Assembly: GCA_003008705.1 (NCBI GenBank)
Contig: PDUO01000105.1
Span: forward strand, 23,903 to 87,902
Origin: Pezicula radicicola
Lineage: Eukaryota > Ascomycota > Leotiomycetes > Helotiales > Dermateaceae
Direction of reading: 5' to 3'
DNA length: 64,000 bases
Shown here: positions 22,740-33,420 of the stretch, piece by piece
Numbering within the stretch: the first letter of the stretch is position 1
How the letters are laid out: every line of letters begins with the position of its first letter
Notes under the pieces: generated by a model
Told to the model about the DNA's origin: nothing
The model's input: only the letters and a program-made list of their open reading frames with translations
Database searches by the model: none
Translations under genes and position numbers: made by a program

Positions 22740-23894
22740 ATGGCGAGTCTTCCGACACCTCCCACCTCGCAACAAGCCATTGTGCAGTCTGAAAATGCTG
22801 GCTCTTTCGAAATATCGACCAATCGACCGATCCCAGTCCCTTCACCCTCCCGAATTCTCATAAAGGTATCAGCGGTGGCATTGAATCATTGCGACTGGAA
22901 GATGCCAGCTCGGGTTCCATGTCCTGGCGCAGTTGATGGGGCAGATTATTCGGGAACCGTCGTACGTCTAGGCGAATCTGCAGCTCTCACTTCCGGATTC
23001 AAGATTGGAGACCGAGTTACAGGCGCTCAAATGGCCTCCAGCCGTCGTCGCCCTTGGGCCGGGGCGTTCACGGAATATATCCTAGAGGAAGCCGACAGTG
23101 CTTGGCTGGTACCAGACAATCTCTCTTGGGAAGAAGCTGCTTCAGTAGGTTGCGCGGCAACTAGCAGTGTGGAAATGGCACTTTGGACCTCATTGAAGCT
23201 GCCGGGAACGCCCGAAAAGCTCACCTTGGAGCCGAAGTACGTTCTTGTTTATGGGGGGGCTACTGTTGGCGGCACGTTTGCTATTCAGCTGTTAAAATTG
23301 CAAGTCATCACTTTTTCATCCCTGAACTAAAGCGTAAAAGCTCATGCTTGTTGTCTTAGGTCTGGTTACCAAGCCGTCACCACATGCTCCCCGAAGAACT
23401 TCAAGCTGGTGGAATCATATGGGGCCGAAAAAGCCTTCGACTACCACTCATCCACATGCGTAGAAGACATACGTACATACACCAAGAACACGTTGGAGTA
23501 TACACTAGACATCATCACCGGAGCCCGGACTATCCGTCATTGCTATTCCGCTATTGGACGTGGAGGCGGCAGATATTGCGGCTCCGAGCTACTAATTGCT
23601 TTAATGCGAAAGTCTATCAAGGCGGAATGGGTCAACGGACTTGAAATGACTGGCCTTGAAATCGATTTACCCGGGGGATACTATCGCAAGGTAAATCCCG
23701 AGTTACACCTTTGGTTTTCTGCCTTCATCAAACGATACACGGATCTATTTGCGGCAGGAAAACTTAAACCCCATCCAATACAAGGAAATAAAGGCGGACT
23801 GGGAAAAGTGATCGATGGCATTGGAGCTATGAAGCGAAAGGAGGTTTCGGGCGTGAAGATGGTCTGCTGTATCCACTGTACGGAGTACATATAA
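22740..23894 (+). pseudogene. Trans-acting enoyl reductase (MDR family, LovC-like)
   Basis: These stand-alone NADPH-dependent reductases dock on HR-PKS or PKS-NRPS enzymes whose own ER is inactive and set chain saturation. The ATG at 22740 gives the typical N-terminus (TSQQAIVQSEN). Landmarks are VSAVALNHCDWKMP, PGAVDGADYSGTVV, GDRVTGAQ, then WEEAASVGCAATSS and the Rossmann stretch YVLVYGGATVGGTFAIQLLK. Exon 2 (from about 23360) has SGYQAVTTCSP, then SYGAEKAFDY, ending near 23894. An intron lies at about 23300-23359 with acceptor CTTAG. No canonical donor keeps the frame: the visible GT (gtcatc) leaves the wrong phase, so the splice site may be mutated. Otherwise both exons are open, making this one of the better-preserved genes. 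It pairs with the Diels-Alderase-like gene; no partner PKS-NRPS is in the window. Confidence 0.75.
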
Positions 23895-24626
23895 AATTCC
23901 TAGAAAGTGACTCCAAGGAGCCGACTGGATCATGGCCATAGAGTCGATATTAATTTCGAAAAGAACTGGTTTTCATACTTTTTATCGAGAATAGCCTAGG
24001 ATAAGAACTGATAAACTCACGTCATGGCAACTGAAGCGTTAGAAAAGAACCATGTTGACGCAACAGCTATATTTTCCTCAACTTTGGGCTTGTCCTTGGC
24101 AGAATGATGGATCCGCCCATCGATGGTATCGACATAATAGCTAGATAGGTCGGAAATCTTGGCGATACTGCGATGAGCTACGTCACAGTGGTAACGCTAA
24201 ATGGGAAGTTTGACAAGAACTCTGCTTGGACATACCGTCACCGGGCTACAGATCTCTAAGGTTAAAGTGACTTGCCTCATTGTAGCTGTTCACCAGCGTT
24301 TTGCGGTTATATTGCCCAAGGTATTTCCCGAACATTGTAAAAAACATAGCCATCTTCGTTATCTACCCAAACGCAACTGCAAGTCCGCGCCGGCAAACTC
24401 TTGTTCCGCCTTGTGTTTGATTCTTTATCTGCCTTCGGGTGGGCCTAAATAAAGCCACGGGCATCCACATGAAGATGGTCCGGAAAGTGATCAACTGTTT
24501 GTGATTAAACGACGGTACCTCATAGTATCAAAGCGCCGAGCTATTAGACCTTTCCTCCACGTCGAATATAGCGTTAAATCCCTCCTCCTCTTCTATCATC
24601 CTATATAAACGAATGGTAGTTACAGA
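23895..24626. other. No gene recognised
   Basis: Only short frames are present. The one at 24201-24452 has no recognisable motif. The stretch separates the enoyl reductase from the transposon relic and may include the transposon's 5' end, but I could not find terminal inverted repeats. Confidence 0.4.
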
Positions 24627-25815
24627 CAATGAGCAAATTAGACTTAGAAAGCGTTATAAACAACACCCTTGCTAGCAAACCGACTTAATCAATTGGTTTC
24701 CTAAGAGACCGGCCATCGACTTGATTAATCCCAAGTCTCACGAATCCTCTCTAAGTACGATTACCTCGATTATTTTCAGCGAAAAAAGGATAAACAAAAG
24801 CTATAAATGCAAAGGATAGGGGACTGGCCAGAGCTTGAGGCGGTTTTATTTAAGTGGCAGTAGTGTATACAAAAGAAAAACGCAATTATTACAGGCGATA
24901 TTCTCAAGGAACAAGTTGCTAAGCTCTGGAACGCTTTGCCATAGTTTCAGAACCTTCCATAGCCTAAGTTCTCCAACGGCTGGCTTGGCGGTTTCAAGAG
25001 ACGATTCAAGATCAAAGAATATATCAAGTATAGAGAGGCAAGCTCCGTAGAGGTTGATAAGCTTGATGCTATTCAACAAATGGAGATAGTATGTACTTTT
25101 CGCCGAATACGGTCTTGACAATACGCTTAATATGGACGAGACTGGCCTATTTTGGAAGCTTATACCCGACCGTACGCTCGCTACAAAGCCTGGGAGTGGA
25201 GGGCAGAAGAGCAAAGATCGAATTACATTTGCTTTTAGGTGTTTTGCATCTGGCAAAAAGGAAGAGCCTTGGGCAATTGGCAAGTCAAAGAACCCGCGAT
25301 GTTTTAAAAGCGTTAATCGATTACTCCTCCGAATCAAATACCGGTATAATAAGTCAAAGTAGATAACAGGACTGATTATAGAAGAATATTTAAGGTGGCT
25401 TGATAATAAGATGAGGGCGCAAGGCAGAAAGGTTCTGTTTTATTTAGACAACTTCTCTAGCCATGAGCTTGGTGTTCAATTGGTTAGTGGAAAAGAAGGT
25501 CTTAATAACGTACGGATCGAATGGCTTCCTCCAAATATTATATCATATTAGCAACCTCTTAATCAAAGTATAATTGCAAGTTTCAAGCTTCAATACCGTC
25601 GACACTAGATTACATATATACTTCGGCAATATGAGGATGGCAAGATCCAAACAAGACTATCAACCTTCTCAAAGCTATACAATGGACATGAGTGGCATGG
25701 GATATTGGCGTTTGGACACGTCAATTCAAAAATATTAGTGGAAGTCTATAATATTCAAGAAACCGGCGGATCAAGAGGATCGGCGTTGTACCTCCTTCTA
25801 AGAAGTATATTTTCA
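24627..25815 (+). mobile_element. RIP-mutated pogo/Fot-type DNA transposon relic
   Basis: A decayed DDE transposase of the Tc1/mariner superfamily, pogo/Fot branch, is readable in one direction. An N-terminal HTH-like part begins near 24627 (QIRLRKRYKQHP). It is followed by FSNGWLGGFKRRFKIKEY (about 24980), then MDETGLFWKLIPDRTLATK from about 25130 with the first catalytic Asp. Then come GSGGQKSKDRIT and IGKSKNPRCFK, and LFYLDNFSSHELGV (about 25440) with the second Asp. IEWLPPNIISY-stop-QPLNQSIIASFKLQYRR follows. Stops replace expected Gln and Trp (TAG/TAA at CAA, CAG or TGG positions), a textbook RIP pattern. The element is dead. Flanking inverted repeats were not found. Confidence 0.85.
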
Positions 25816-26075
25816 TAGTTTCGGCTAAAGTGTCCGGGTAATGATAGTCGGGCTAATCCCCGCCGAATATTTTCTCTTTCCTTTACCAGCTGCCCCTTTT
25901 AGAGAAATATACTACCCCTCTTTTCTAGGCGATGTTACTGCGGAGCAAGAAATAGATTATCGGCATGGGCTTCCGTGCTTACAAGAAAACTGAACGATTG
26001 TTACGACATACTTCTCATCACTCTCGAAATCCACGAATTCTAGTTGCTAAGGAAATATTCCACTTGCTCAAAGGA

Positions 26076-26954
26076 ATGAAGTCTCACACATTAGCAAGAG
26101 CTCTATTGTTCGAGCTCCTTCTTCAATATGTTTTAGCTACGAGTATAAGGAGCATATATCTATTTAAGGACGTGATGAAATCAAACACCACAGCCCTGAA
26201 GATGTCTGGTTTCAACACACTTATCATCTTCGGCATCGGCGTCCTCGACAACGGCGACATCGAATACTACTCGAACACGCCGGGAAGCAATGACGTCCTT
26301 GTAGCATCCAACGGTACCTATGTCGGCGGCGACGTGCTTGCCGACAAGATCCGCTCGTTCAAAACAAATACCACAGGCGTCAACAGGCTTGAGATCTCGA
26401 TGAACGCCCAGCACATCAGCACGCTGATGGCCAACCCAGGGGCCGGCGCTGAGACCCCGCTATACCGCAACTTCCAGGCACTAAAGACGGCGTGGAGCCT
26501 CGATGCCGTCAACAACGACGACGAGTCCATTTACGACGTCGCGAGTACCGTCGCCTTTGCGAACATGCTCGCGAAAATCGGGTATAAATATACCATTGTG
26601 CCATACACCAACACGCCCTTCTGGGCCACCGTCAAGACGCAGCTCAATGAAGGTCTTACAGAGCCGGACCTGCTCCTGGACAGGGTGTACCTGCAATGCT
26701 ACGACGGCGGCGCAGGTAATGATCCTGGAAGCTGGCAGATTACGCTCGGGATGAAGGTTGTGCCGCTCTTGTGGGTCACCAACGACTCGAAGCCCTCTCA
26801 GGGCACGACGGCTGCGCAAGCGCAGACTAGGTTTGCCGATTGGAATCAGCAATACGCCGTTAGTGGGGGAGGGTATTGGAACGATTACGATATTGAGAAG
26901 ATGGGATTGTCGTACACAGAGTATGGCGACGTTTTGACGAGTATCTTCCCATAA
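26076..26954 (+). CDS. Secreted GH18-like protein, apparently intact
   Basis: An uninterrupted single-exon gene of 292 codons. The in-frame ATG at 26076 is preferred over 25965 because it starts a signal-peptide-like segment (LARALLFELLLQYVLATS). The mature part resembles secreted fungal chitinase-like TIM-barrel proteins related to GH18: a FNTLIIFGIGVL strand, a VASNGTYVGGD loop, LEISMNAQH, then DAVNNDDESIYD in place of the DxxDxDxE catalytic motif, VYLQCYDGG and a Trp-rich end (GGGYWNDYDIEK). Asp-4 of the motif appears to be Asn while the last Asp and the Glu remain, so activity is uncertain; it may bind rather than cut. From about 26200 its GC-rich codon use contrasts strongly with the RIP-mutated flanks. 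Confidence 0.65.
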   Translation: MKSHTLARALLFELLLQYVLATSIRSIYLFKDVMKSNTTALKMSGFNTLIIFGIGVLDNGDIEYYSNTPGSNDVLVASNGTYVGGDVLADKIRSFKTNTTGVNRLEISMNAQHISTLMANPGAGAETPLYRNFQALKTAWSLDAVNNDDESIYDVASTVAFANMLAKIGYKYTIVPYTNTPFWATVKTQLNEGLTEPDLLLDRVYLQCYDGGAGNDPGSWQITLGMKVVPLLWVTNDSKPSQGTTAAQAQTRFADWNQQYAVSGGGYWNDYDIEKMGLSYTEYGDVLTSIFP

Positions 26955-27109
26955 GGGTCCTGCTAAAGCTGCTGCGACTTACCGTATTGAGCATTGAATT
27001 GTTTCCTGTCCATAAATGATCAACGCCATCTACCACAAATAGCACTAATATTAACTGCCAGGGTTTGTTCTGTTCTCACCAACTTGTTATAAACATTGTT
27101 CACACAGAA

Positions 27110-27350
27110 TATAACGAGCAGTGTTGTTAGTAATACTATAATATAATATATTAGCAATATTAACTATTCGTGATATTATTATAGTATTAAAATTACAATA
27201 TATACTATACTACATCTCGGAAGGCCTTATATTATATTATATAATATTATTCCTAATATATTCCTAATATTACTTAAAACACTAAGAATTAATTATAACT
27301 TCTTTAACTTACTCTAGCTTCCTCTTTCTCCTTTATTTAACTATAATAAA
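27110..27350. other. AT-rich non-coding block
   Basis: The stretch consists of ata/aatatt-rich words with no coding frame, beginning about 150 bp after the GH18-like gene. Short self-complementary words (aatattag, taatatt) are frequent. It resembles a small RIP-affected repeat fragment. Confidence 0.6.
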
Positions 27351-27452
27351 ATTAGCAAGGCTACAATGTAGAGGTGGTAATATATTTAGGCAAGACTTAG
27401 CAAATAATATAGGTATAACATGGTAGGATTGTGCCACACCATGCCTGTAGCG

Positions 27453-27687
27453 ACGAGACCCTTCGGGACAGTCAGACTGCCACTTCTTATCTTCACGTGA
27501 ACTAGGCGGTGTATTAAGTGCAGGCTGCGCGAAGCCTATAATTCAGGCTACGCAGAGCCTGTAATTCGGGCTATATAGAGCCTATACACAGAGCCTATAA
27601 TAAGATTAAGTATAGCATTACTACCGGCAGTATTTCTAGGCTGTGTACAATAAGAAGTGGCAGTCTGACTGTCCCGAAGTGACTCGT
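27453..27687. repeat. MITE-like element with 37-bp inverted ends
   Basis: The arm at 27453-27489 is the reverse complement of 27651-27687. The inner 29 bp are perfect (27461-27489 against 27651-27679) and the outer 8 bp hold two mismatches. The enclosed 160 bp contain a short tandem repeat and no gene. Size (235 bp) and long inverted ends suggest a non-autonomous DNA element (MITE). I could not identify a target-site duplication with certainty. Confidence 0.85.
27523..27600 (+). repeat. 23-bp tandem repeat inside the inverted-repeat element
   Basis: Three to four diverged copies of a unit of about 23 bp of the form ggctacgcagagcctgtaat follow each other. Each copy is itself a weak hairpin because ggct and agcc recur on both sides. 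The repeats occupy the centre of the 235-bp inverted-repeat element. Confidence 0.75.
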
Positions 27688-28386
27688 GTAGCGAGATTTC
27701 TATAGGTACGGAGTAGCACGGCAGAAAGTCGTAGGAATTCCCGTATAGTGACGTTGTGGCCAGGCAACAAGCAGCCTATAGAGGTTGTTTTCTAGGGCCG
27801 TACCTACTGTCATGTCTCGCACTTTAGTTTCCATGGCTTCGAAGGACTTATAGCCTAAATAGGGATGAAACTCAAAATTATACGTATAATTCTACAATAC
27901 CTTGTTATAGGATGACAGGATGTCTCTCTGCTTTCTGACCTAGGCTACGAACGTCTTGAACACCAAAACAGTACGCTGCGGAGGCAGGGTCCTAATCTCC
28001 TATATTCGTTCTTCAAAGGGTCTTTACTCGGCTCCCCAGGGTTGTTAATCCATGGTTGGGAAATTCTCATAACATGCAAGATTCACTAATTCATGATAAC
28101 GATTACAAGGGAAGAAGCTAAAGGAGCGATCAAGAAGATTCCTAGCTGTTGTACTGTTGGTAGTGGTGTTGTTCTGTTTTGAAGGATGCGACCGAGTAGA
28201 TTTAGGTTAGGTTGAGGTCTCTGTAGTGCCGGGTTTAGTATATTAGGGACCAAGAGCTTAGTCCCTAACATACTAGTCTCAATTATACTAGTCCTAGAAC
28301 AGCTAAGCCAACACCAGAATTAGACCGGTGTTTGGATAAGTATGCTTCTAGAATCATGGGAATGCTATAAAATTTACTAATGGACA

Positions 28387-29250
28387 ATGTGCAGAAGATT
28401 GAAAAAGCTTAATATAGAGAAACGTCCACGAGATGATGTTAAGAAGCAGCATGCACAGAAGAGCGAACTAGAGCTCACGATTATTAAACTAAAGCATGCA
28501 GAGGATGTGATTAAGAAGCTAAAGGCGGTGATCAAAGCCAATCAGGAGAAGCACGAGAATGAGATCCGTGAACTAGCGAAGATAGCAAGATCCCAGACCC
28601 GTTACGATACAGTGGTTAGGACTGCAAATAAACAACAAATTACCCGTAAGCGTGAGCTTACTACTGCTCGAGAGACAGTGCAAAAGCAGTCTACATATCA
28701 AATTGCTGAGGACCATAGTGCCCTTATTAACGATCTTCGTTCTAAAATCAGTTCCTGTAGAGAGCAACTAGCTCAGACAGGCATTGTTACAAAGCTCGAA
28801 TAACAGTACAGTATCCAAGTACAAAGTGCCGAGAAGATGGAGGTTAGGCATAACATACTTCACAATGAACATGAAGTGTTAAAGAGTTCGGCGACAGAAT
28901 GCAGTAGGAGAGTATTGCAAGACTTCGAGCAAAGCTAGGGAGAGAGGATGAAGATGGAAGATAATCTTCAAAAAGTCAAGTCACTCGCTGCGTATTTGCA
29001 GGCTACTGGCATCTTGCATGAGGGAGATACAGTAGCTAAGCTAGTTGCAGCCCTAGCAAAACCGAAGACAAACCAGAAATCTTTGAGTGTTAGCAGATAT
29101 GATTCTCAAACGACTACTAGGCATACTGTGGTTCCAGCTAGTTTCGGTCAGTCTCAGAAGATACTCGCTGGTTATAACACGCGGCATAGAGTTAGGAAAT
29201 CTCGAGTGGGTGATGCTTTAGAGCCTCAGGTCATTCATTCCCTAGCCTAA
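28387..29250 (+). pseudogene. Coiled-coil protein relic with two nonsense codons
   Basis: One reading frame runs from 28387 to 29250, broken by only two stops: TAA at 28801-28803 and TAG at about 28936-28938. The protein is Lys/Glu/Gln-rich with heptad-like spacing (LELTIIKLKHAEDVIKKLK, then ALINDLRSKISSCREQL), so a long coiled coil is likely. It continues through HNEHEVLKSSATECSRRVL and VKSLAAYLQATGILHEG. The C-terminal 60 residues are basic and Ser/Thr-rich. Both stops could derive from CAA or CAG/TGG. No enzymatic motif is seen. It could be a structural protein or a gag-like or accessory protein of a transposon; I recognise no family. Confidence 0.5.
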
Positions 29251-30790
29251 AGTCAAACCATTACTTGCCCGTGTTGATTCGGGAATGTTATCGGTACGAA
29301 GGAGGCACAATTAATTGTCTAACTCGGTTTACTATTTCATGGTATCCTATACATTCCAAACTGACCTTTCCCTCCCGAATTATCGATTTAGGAACATTGA
29401 CGTAAAAAGTCCGACTAAAGAGTATTACTGCGACAAAATTGTCGAGTGATATTATTGTACAGCCGAGGTGAGGAAAGAAGGGGTCCCAACACTTAAGAAG
29501 AAGGCTGGAGAAACTAACAAAGAAACTAGATGATGAATCTACTCTAGGTTCTGAACTTCCTAAAGATTCTAAATAGGAGGAACAACAGCAACAGTCGACC
29601 AAGAACCGAAGCAAGAAAAGCAAGTACTTAATCCTTGGTCAAGGTATGTCAGGGTCGAGACAAGGCGAGGGGGGGAAAGGTGTTACAGCCCTTGGGAAAG
29701 GCTAGAGAAGCTGAAGAAGAAGCAACAGGACCATCAATCTGCTGAAGCTTCTAAGGAAGAGCAGAAGAATTAGTTAGCTGGAAGTTCTAGAGATCTTAGA
29801 GATTGCGGAGTTTCGGGGGGTTCTAGAATTTCTAGACTTTCTAGAGCTTCTAAAAGTTTTCAAATTTCTGGAAAGGAGGATAACTAGCACCGTCTCAAGA
29901 AGTTAGTCGGACAGAAAGACCAGCACCAGGTTATGCATAGAGAAGACCAAGACATTCACTTCTCCAATACCGCAGGCGTGAACCACCGGGCCAACCTAGT
30001 TTATATCGAGAAGTCCAAGTCATTTCATTATGTTGACTGGGACAAGAATAAAGATAGCCGCTACTCAGTCAAGTGCGTAGATATACATAAGGAGGACGGA
30101 AGAAAAGTGAAGAGCAGTAGTATGAGGATGCCACCAGCCACATTTATATCACCAACATCCTCCTCTGCTTTATTGCCATGCTCCTCTGTTCCCAACTCCC
30201 GAGCTGTAAAGGCCGCCGCCGCGTATTGGAAGATCTCTTGAAGTGTACGTCTGATCTTGGCACACAACCGCGCTGGACAACATGTCAGACAGCAGTTGCG
30301 TGAGTTATTGAGAAGTCATTGAGAAGTGTACAGTACGTCGGGAGTAGGAACATATGATGGTCGAGGTTGAACAAGAACAAGCCGCCGTTCCATCTTTGAC
30401 TGCCATGTCTGTCCTGTTCACCGGTTGTATAATGGTGGTGGCCTTTGCTACCTGCATCGTTATGGTTCTGCTGTTTGCGAAAGATTGGCAGATGTATCAG
30501 GGATTGCGAAAGGTATTCCAGCTGTGTGTTGTCTAAGCCGGAGGAGAGATTAGGGAAAAGGTCGAGGTTGGGGAGAAGGCCACTGGTACTGGACTTGTTT
30601 ACAATATCAGTACCAGTAACGGGGACAACCACGAAGATGTAGGAAGAAGAGGGGAAGCAACAACGATACCACCTTCCTTCTTGCAACCTTTGATTTATTT
30701 ATCACTGACACTTCACTTGAGACTCATTGCTCCAGCACGCACAAGCCAAGACCATCAATCGGAGGAGAAGGATTCTACAAGAAAGCCACC
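29251..30790. other. No recognisable gene; short frames only
   Basis: Frames on both strands (for example 29933-30241 plus, 30285-30686 minus, 30354-30536 plus with one hydrophobic helix) overlap and none shows family motifs. Around 29790-29880 the DNA is a run of variations on ttctagaa/gcttctag, giving low-complexity Leu/Glu-rich translation. I treat this as non-coding or decayed beyond recognition. Confidence 0.4.
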
Positions 30791-30799
30791 CAAGCGCTC

Positions 30800-31400
30800 T
30801 GATGCATACATTACTAGAGTCCTCGAACCCCGTGGTATGTGAATCCGGCTTCAGGGCAGACTATGCGACGCTGTCGAGGCCTTCTTCCAATCTGTCGGCG
30901 CTCCGTCCAAACAACAACTGCAGGATGCACTTGGCAACGCCTATGTGGACTACGATGCGAGGGAGTTAGCACAGGCAGCCCAAATTGCCTGCAATCGATC
31001 ATTTACTGAGTCTCAATGGACTACTGAGAACTACCATCGCTACTTTCTTCCCTCTAACCCAATTATTCAGGGCAGAGTCCAGAGACAAGTACAGAAAGGT
31101 TTTAAATGGGCAGCTCCCCGACCCAAACATCTGCTTGCCACCACCTATCAAGGACGATCGGCGAAACTCATATCTATCTGTATACAATGATCTATGGCTT
31201 CTTCCTACCGAGTGACGAAATGCCTCTGGCTCAGCCCGACCATTGTTACTTTGCTACGAGCAGTCAAGATGCTCTTCATTCCGACGCTCCATCTATCCTG
31301 CTATTCGTGGGGGCCTGTCTGATGGGGCCTACATCACCTCGCTACCATGCTATCTTATTAAGGAAGATAAGGATTCGCCCGTAAAGGAGATCGAGGCCCG
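30800..31400 (+). pseudogene. Unrecognised gene relic
   Basis: Coding-like sequence extends from about 30820 (RVLEPRGM-stop-IRLQGRLCDAVEAF), then ALGNAYVDYDARELAQAA, then WTTENYHRYFLPSNPI near 31017-31064. After about 31080 the best frame changes: NGQLPDPNICLPPPIKDD and YLSVYNDLWLLPTE, then a stop. Amino-acid composition is that of a soluble protein. At least one stop and one frame change break it. I know no family with these phrases and propose no function. Confidence 0.35.
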
Positions 31401-31639
31401 CTAGTTCGTGTGTATGCTTGCTGGTGGCCTGCTTCATGAACGTCTTCTCCTTCGCTCTCTTTCACCGAACACGCAAGCAACTTCACAAATTGACTACAAT
31501 AACTCTTTGTGTGTATACGCTATGACAAGTTGCGGACACATATGTACCATTTTAAAGACGGCTATCCGAAACATATGAGATGGCAACGACAACGATCTGT
31601 AAAAGATAGGGGAGCCTCTTAGGTATGACATGATTTAGC

Positions 31640-32105
31640 TATGTAGATACAATCTTGTTTGGGCTAGGGAAGGTAAAGAGTTCAAACGCTGGGTAAATTA
31701 CATCCACTGGTGGGGCAGTCAAACACACTACAAGACGGTTCTGCGTGACTTGGTCAAGGCTCGGAAGAATTTGCAAGGTGACTGGCGGAATACAATCCAA
31801 AGAACGTCCTTTGACTACTGCGAAGCAGGGATTTCTTTCGACCATGACAAGGTTTGCAACAACTAGAACTCTCTTAGTTCAGTACTATCCTTGGCTCAAT
31901 AGTTTAATCCACATTCACCTAAGTTGATGATTGCGAAAATGTTAAGAGGCTAGAAGAATCCAAAAATCCTGGCTAAAGATTTTTCAGGGAAATCGAAGGC
32001 TGCTACAAAATCCAGTATTACTAAAGTTCCAACTACAAAGAAGAACAAGAGTGCGAGATATTCCGTTCCGAATTTTGCTTTGAGTATTTCAATTACTACC
32101 GCTAA
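31640..32105 (+). pseudogene. Unrecognised relic with a Trp-rich N-terminal segment
   Basis: A plus-strand frame from about 31671 reads KEFKRWVNYIHWWGSQTHY, then LRDLVKARKNLQGDWRN, then a stop near 31863 and further stops at about 31900 and 31951. It is followed by a Lys/Ser/Thr-rich tail to about 32100. The spacing of Trp residues and basic helices suggests a nucleic-acid-binding or transposon-related protein, but that is only an impression. A frame on the other strand (31639-31845) is also open and cannot be excluded. Confidence 0.3.
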
Positions 32106-32338
32106 ACCACCATTATGAACGTCGCGATCGCAAGTAAGAACGAGGGTACAAGAAGTTCTACTTTAGACATTCCTAGCCCTAACCTTAAACAGAGACTAAG
32201 ATCAGCTACAGTACACAAGAGCGAGGGTGCTAGAAGTTTTACTTCAAGAATCCCTATCCGTAAATGAATACCACGCTTAGCTTTGAGTCTTAATAATGTT
32301 ATTATTGTTTCTGTCATTAGTGCTTGTTAGCCTGTAAT

Positions 32339-32535
32339 CACGTATTTTATATATATCTTCATTTCTGGTGGCCTGGCACCCGCTGAACCAGGCATTCTGG
32401 CCCAATATAGTACCATTTTTACGTTAAGGGAATGGCACCGTAAATCCCTTATTTCATCTAGATATAACTCCATTCTAGGTGCCTATCCCTTAGTAAATAA
32501 ACCTTACATCCAGCCACTAGTGAGGAGACAATTCC
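32339..32535 (+). repeat. Dispersed repeat, copy A
   Basis: This stretch resembles 52489-52710 over about 190 bp. Shared landmarks in the same order are aatcacgt, atatcttcatttctggtggc, ctggc-cccgc-ga, accatttttacgtta, a cct-attt-at-tagat block, cattctaggt and a gaggag-caatt end. It is non-coding. It is probably a fragment of a solo LTR or a non-autonomous element; differences between the copies are largely C/T and G/A. Confidence 0.8.
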
Positions 32536-33229
32536 ATTAGATTTGGAACAGGGGACCGGTTTTCCTCATTCGTTCAGTAGCAGAAGCCAACGACAGATAA
32601 GACGCAAGTGAAATGAAGGATATGGAGTCTCTCTATCTCTCTGTAAGCATTTGTAAAGACAATTGTCAACATCCTATTGTGTTAACATCTTATCTATCTA
32701 CACATATCTTCAGTCAATGGCTGTGGCGCCACTATTCCTTGATGTCGAGAGTCACTAGATAGACAAGGCCTTGGGACAATGATGTATCAAGCTCACCAGT
32801 GTACTCCACTCCGCTAGTGTATTCTATATTGCTTCATATGTTTTCATCTCTTTCTCTTTTCTCAAGTAAGTGCACCTTAATCATATCTCTCTACTCCCTT
32901 CTTCTACTACCTGCCTATTAACAGAAAGCAGGACGCGCAACGTACCAAGTTGTCTATATTTTTAGCTCCATTCAAGAAGAGATGACTGTTGCTACTACCT
33001 CGTCAACTTCCTAACAATCTCCTCTATTCCTATCACATAATTTTTGACTGTAGGTCTTCCTCTCTACCCAAGTCTCCTGAACGGGGTAGAATATCCACCT
33101 GCAGCACCCAGGACAGCACGAAATCGAATTACAACACAATAGACACCAAGGTGAAAAAGCAAATTGTAACACTCAACGTGATTGAGTGAATGAATTCTTC
33201 CAATACTCAAGAAGGCAAGGCATTAGGGA

Positions 33230-33420
33230 CGAGTGGTTTCAATTTGCGATGCTCAAGGTAATCAATTGAATTGAGCTGGATTGAATCGAACTGGATTGAA
33301 TTGAGACGCCGCAAGCAATTTGAATTGAAGGAAGATAGATGTAAGTAATTGTGTGTGTACCATAGGCGATTTAATTTGCGATGCGCAAGGTAATTGATTC
33401 AATTTATTTCGATTGCCACT
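33230..33420. repeat. Local repeats: 35-bp direct pair and gattgaat words
   Basis: The sequence aatttgcgatgctcaaggta (33241 on) recurs with one change at 33372 as aatttgcgatgcgcaaggta, each followed by a caattgaatt-like tail. Between them lie several copies of tggattgaat/gaattgag. This looks like a degenerate minisatellite. No gene is visible here. Confidence 0.7.

Noticed and set aside
26181..26852. Minus-strand frames under the GH18-like gene
   Set aside because: They are GC-rich antisense shadows of an intact plus-strand gene.
27453..27687. Inverted repeat as a transcription terminator
   Set aside because: Arms of 29-37 bp around a 160-bp spacer, with no adjoining gene end, fit a mobile element rather than a terminator.
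33230..33420. CRISPR-like array of short repeats
   Set aside because: Units are degenerate, spacers are not uniform, and the genome is clearly eukaryotic.
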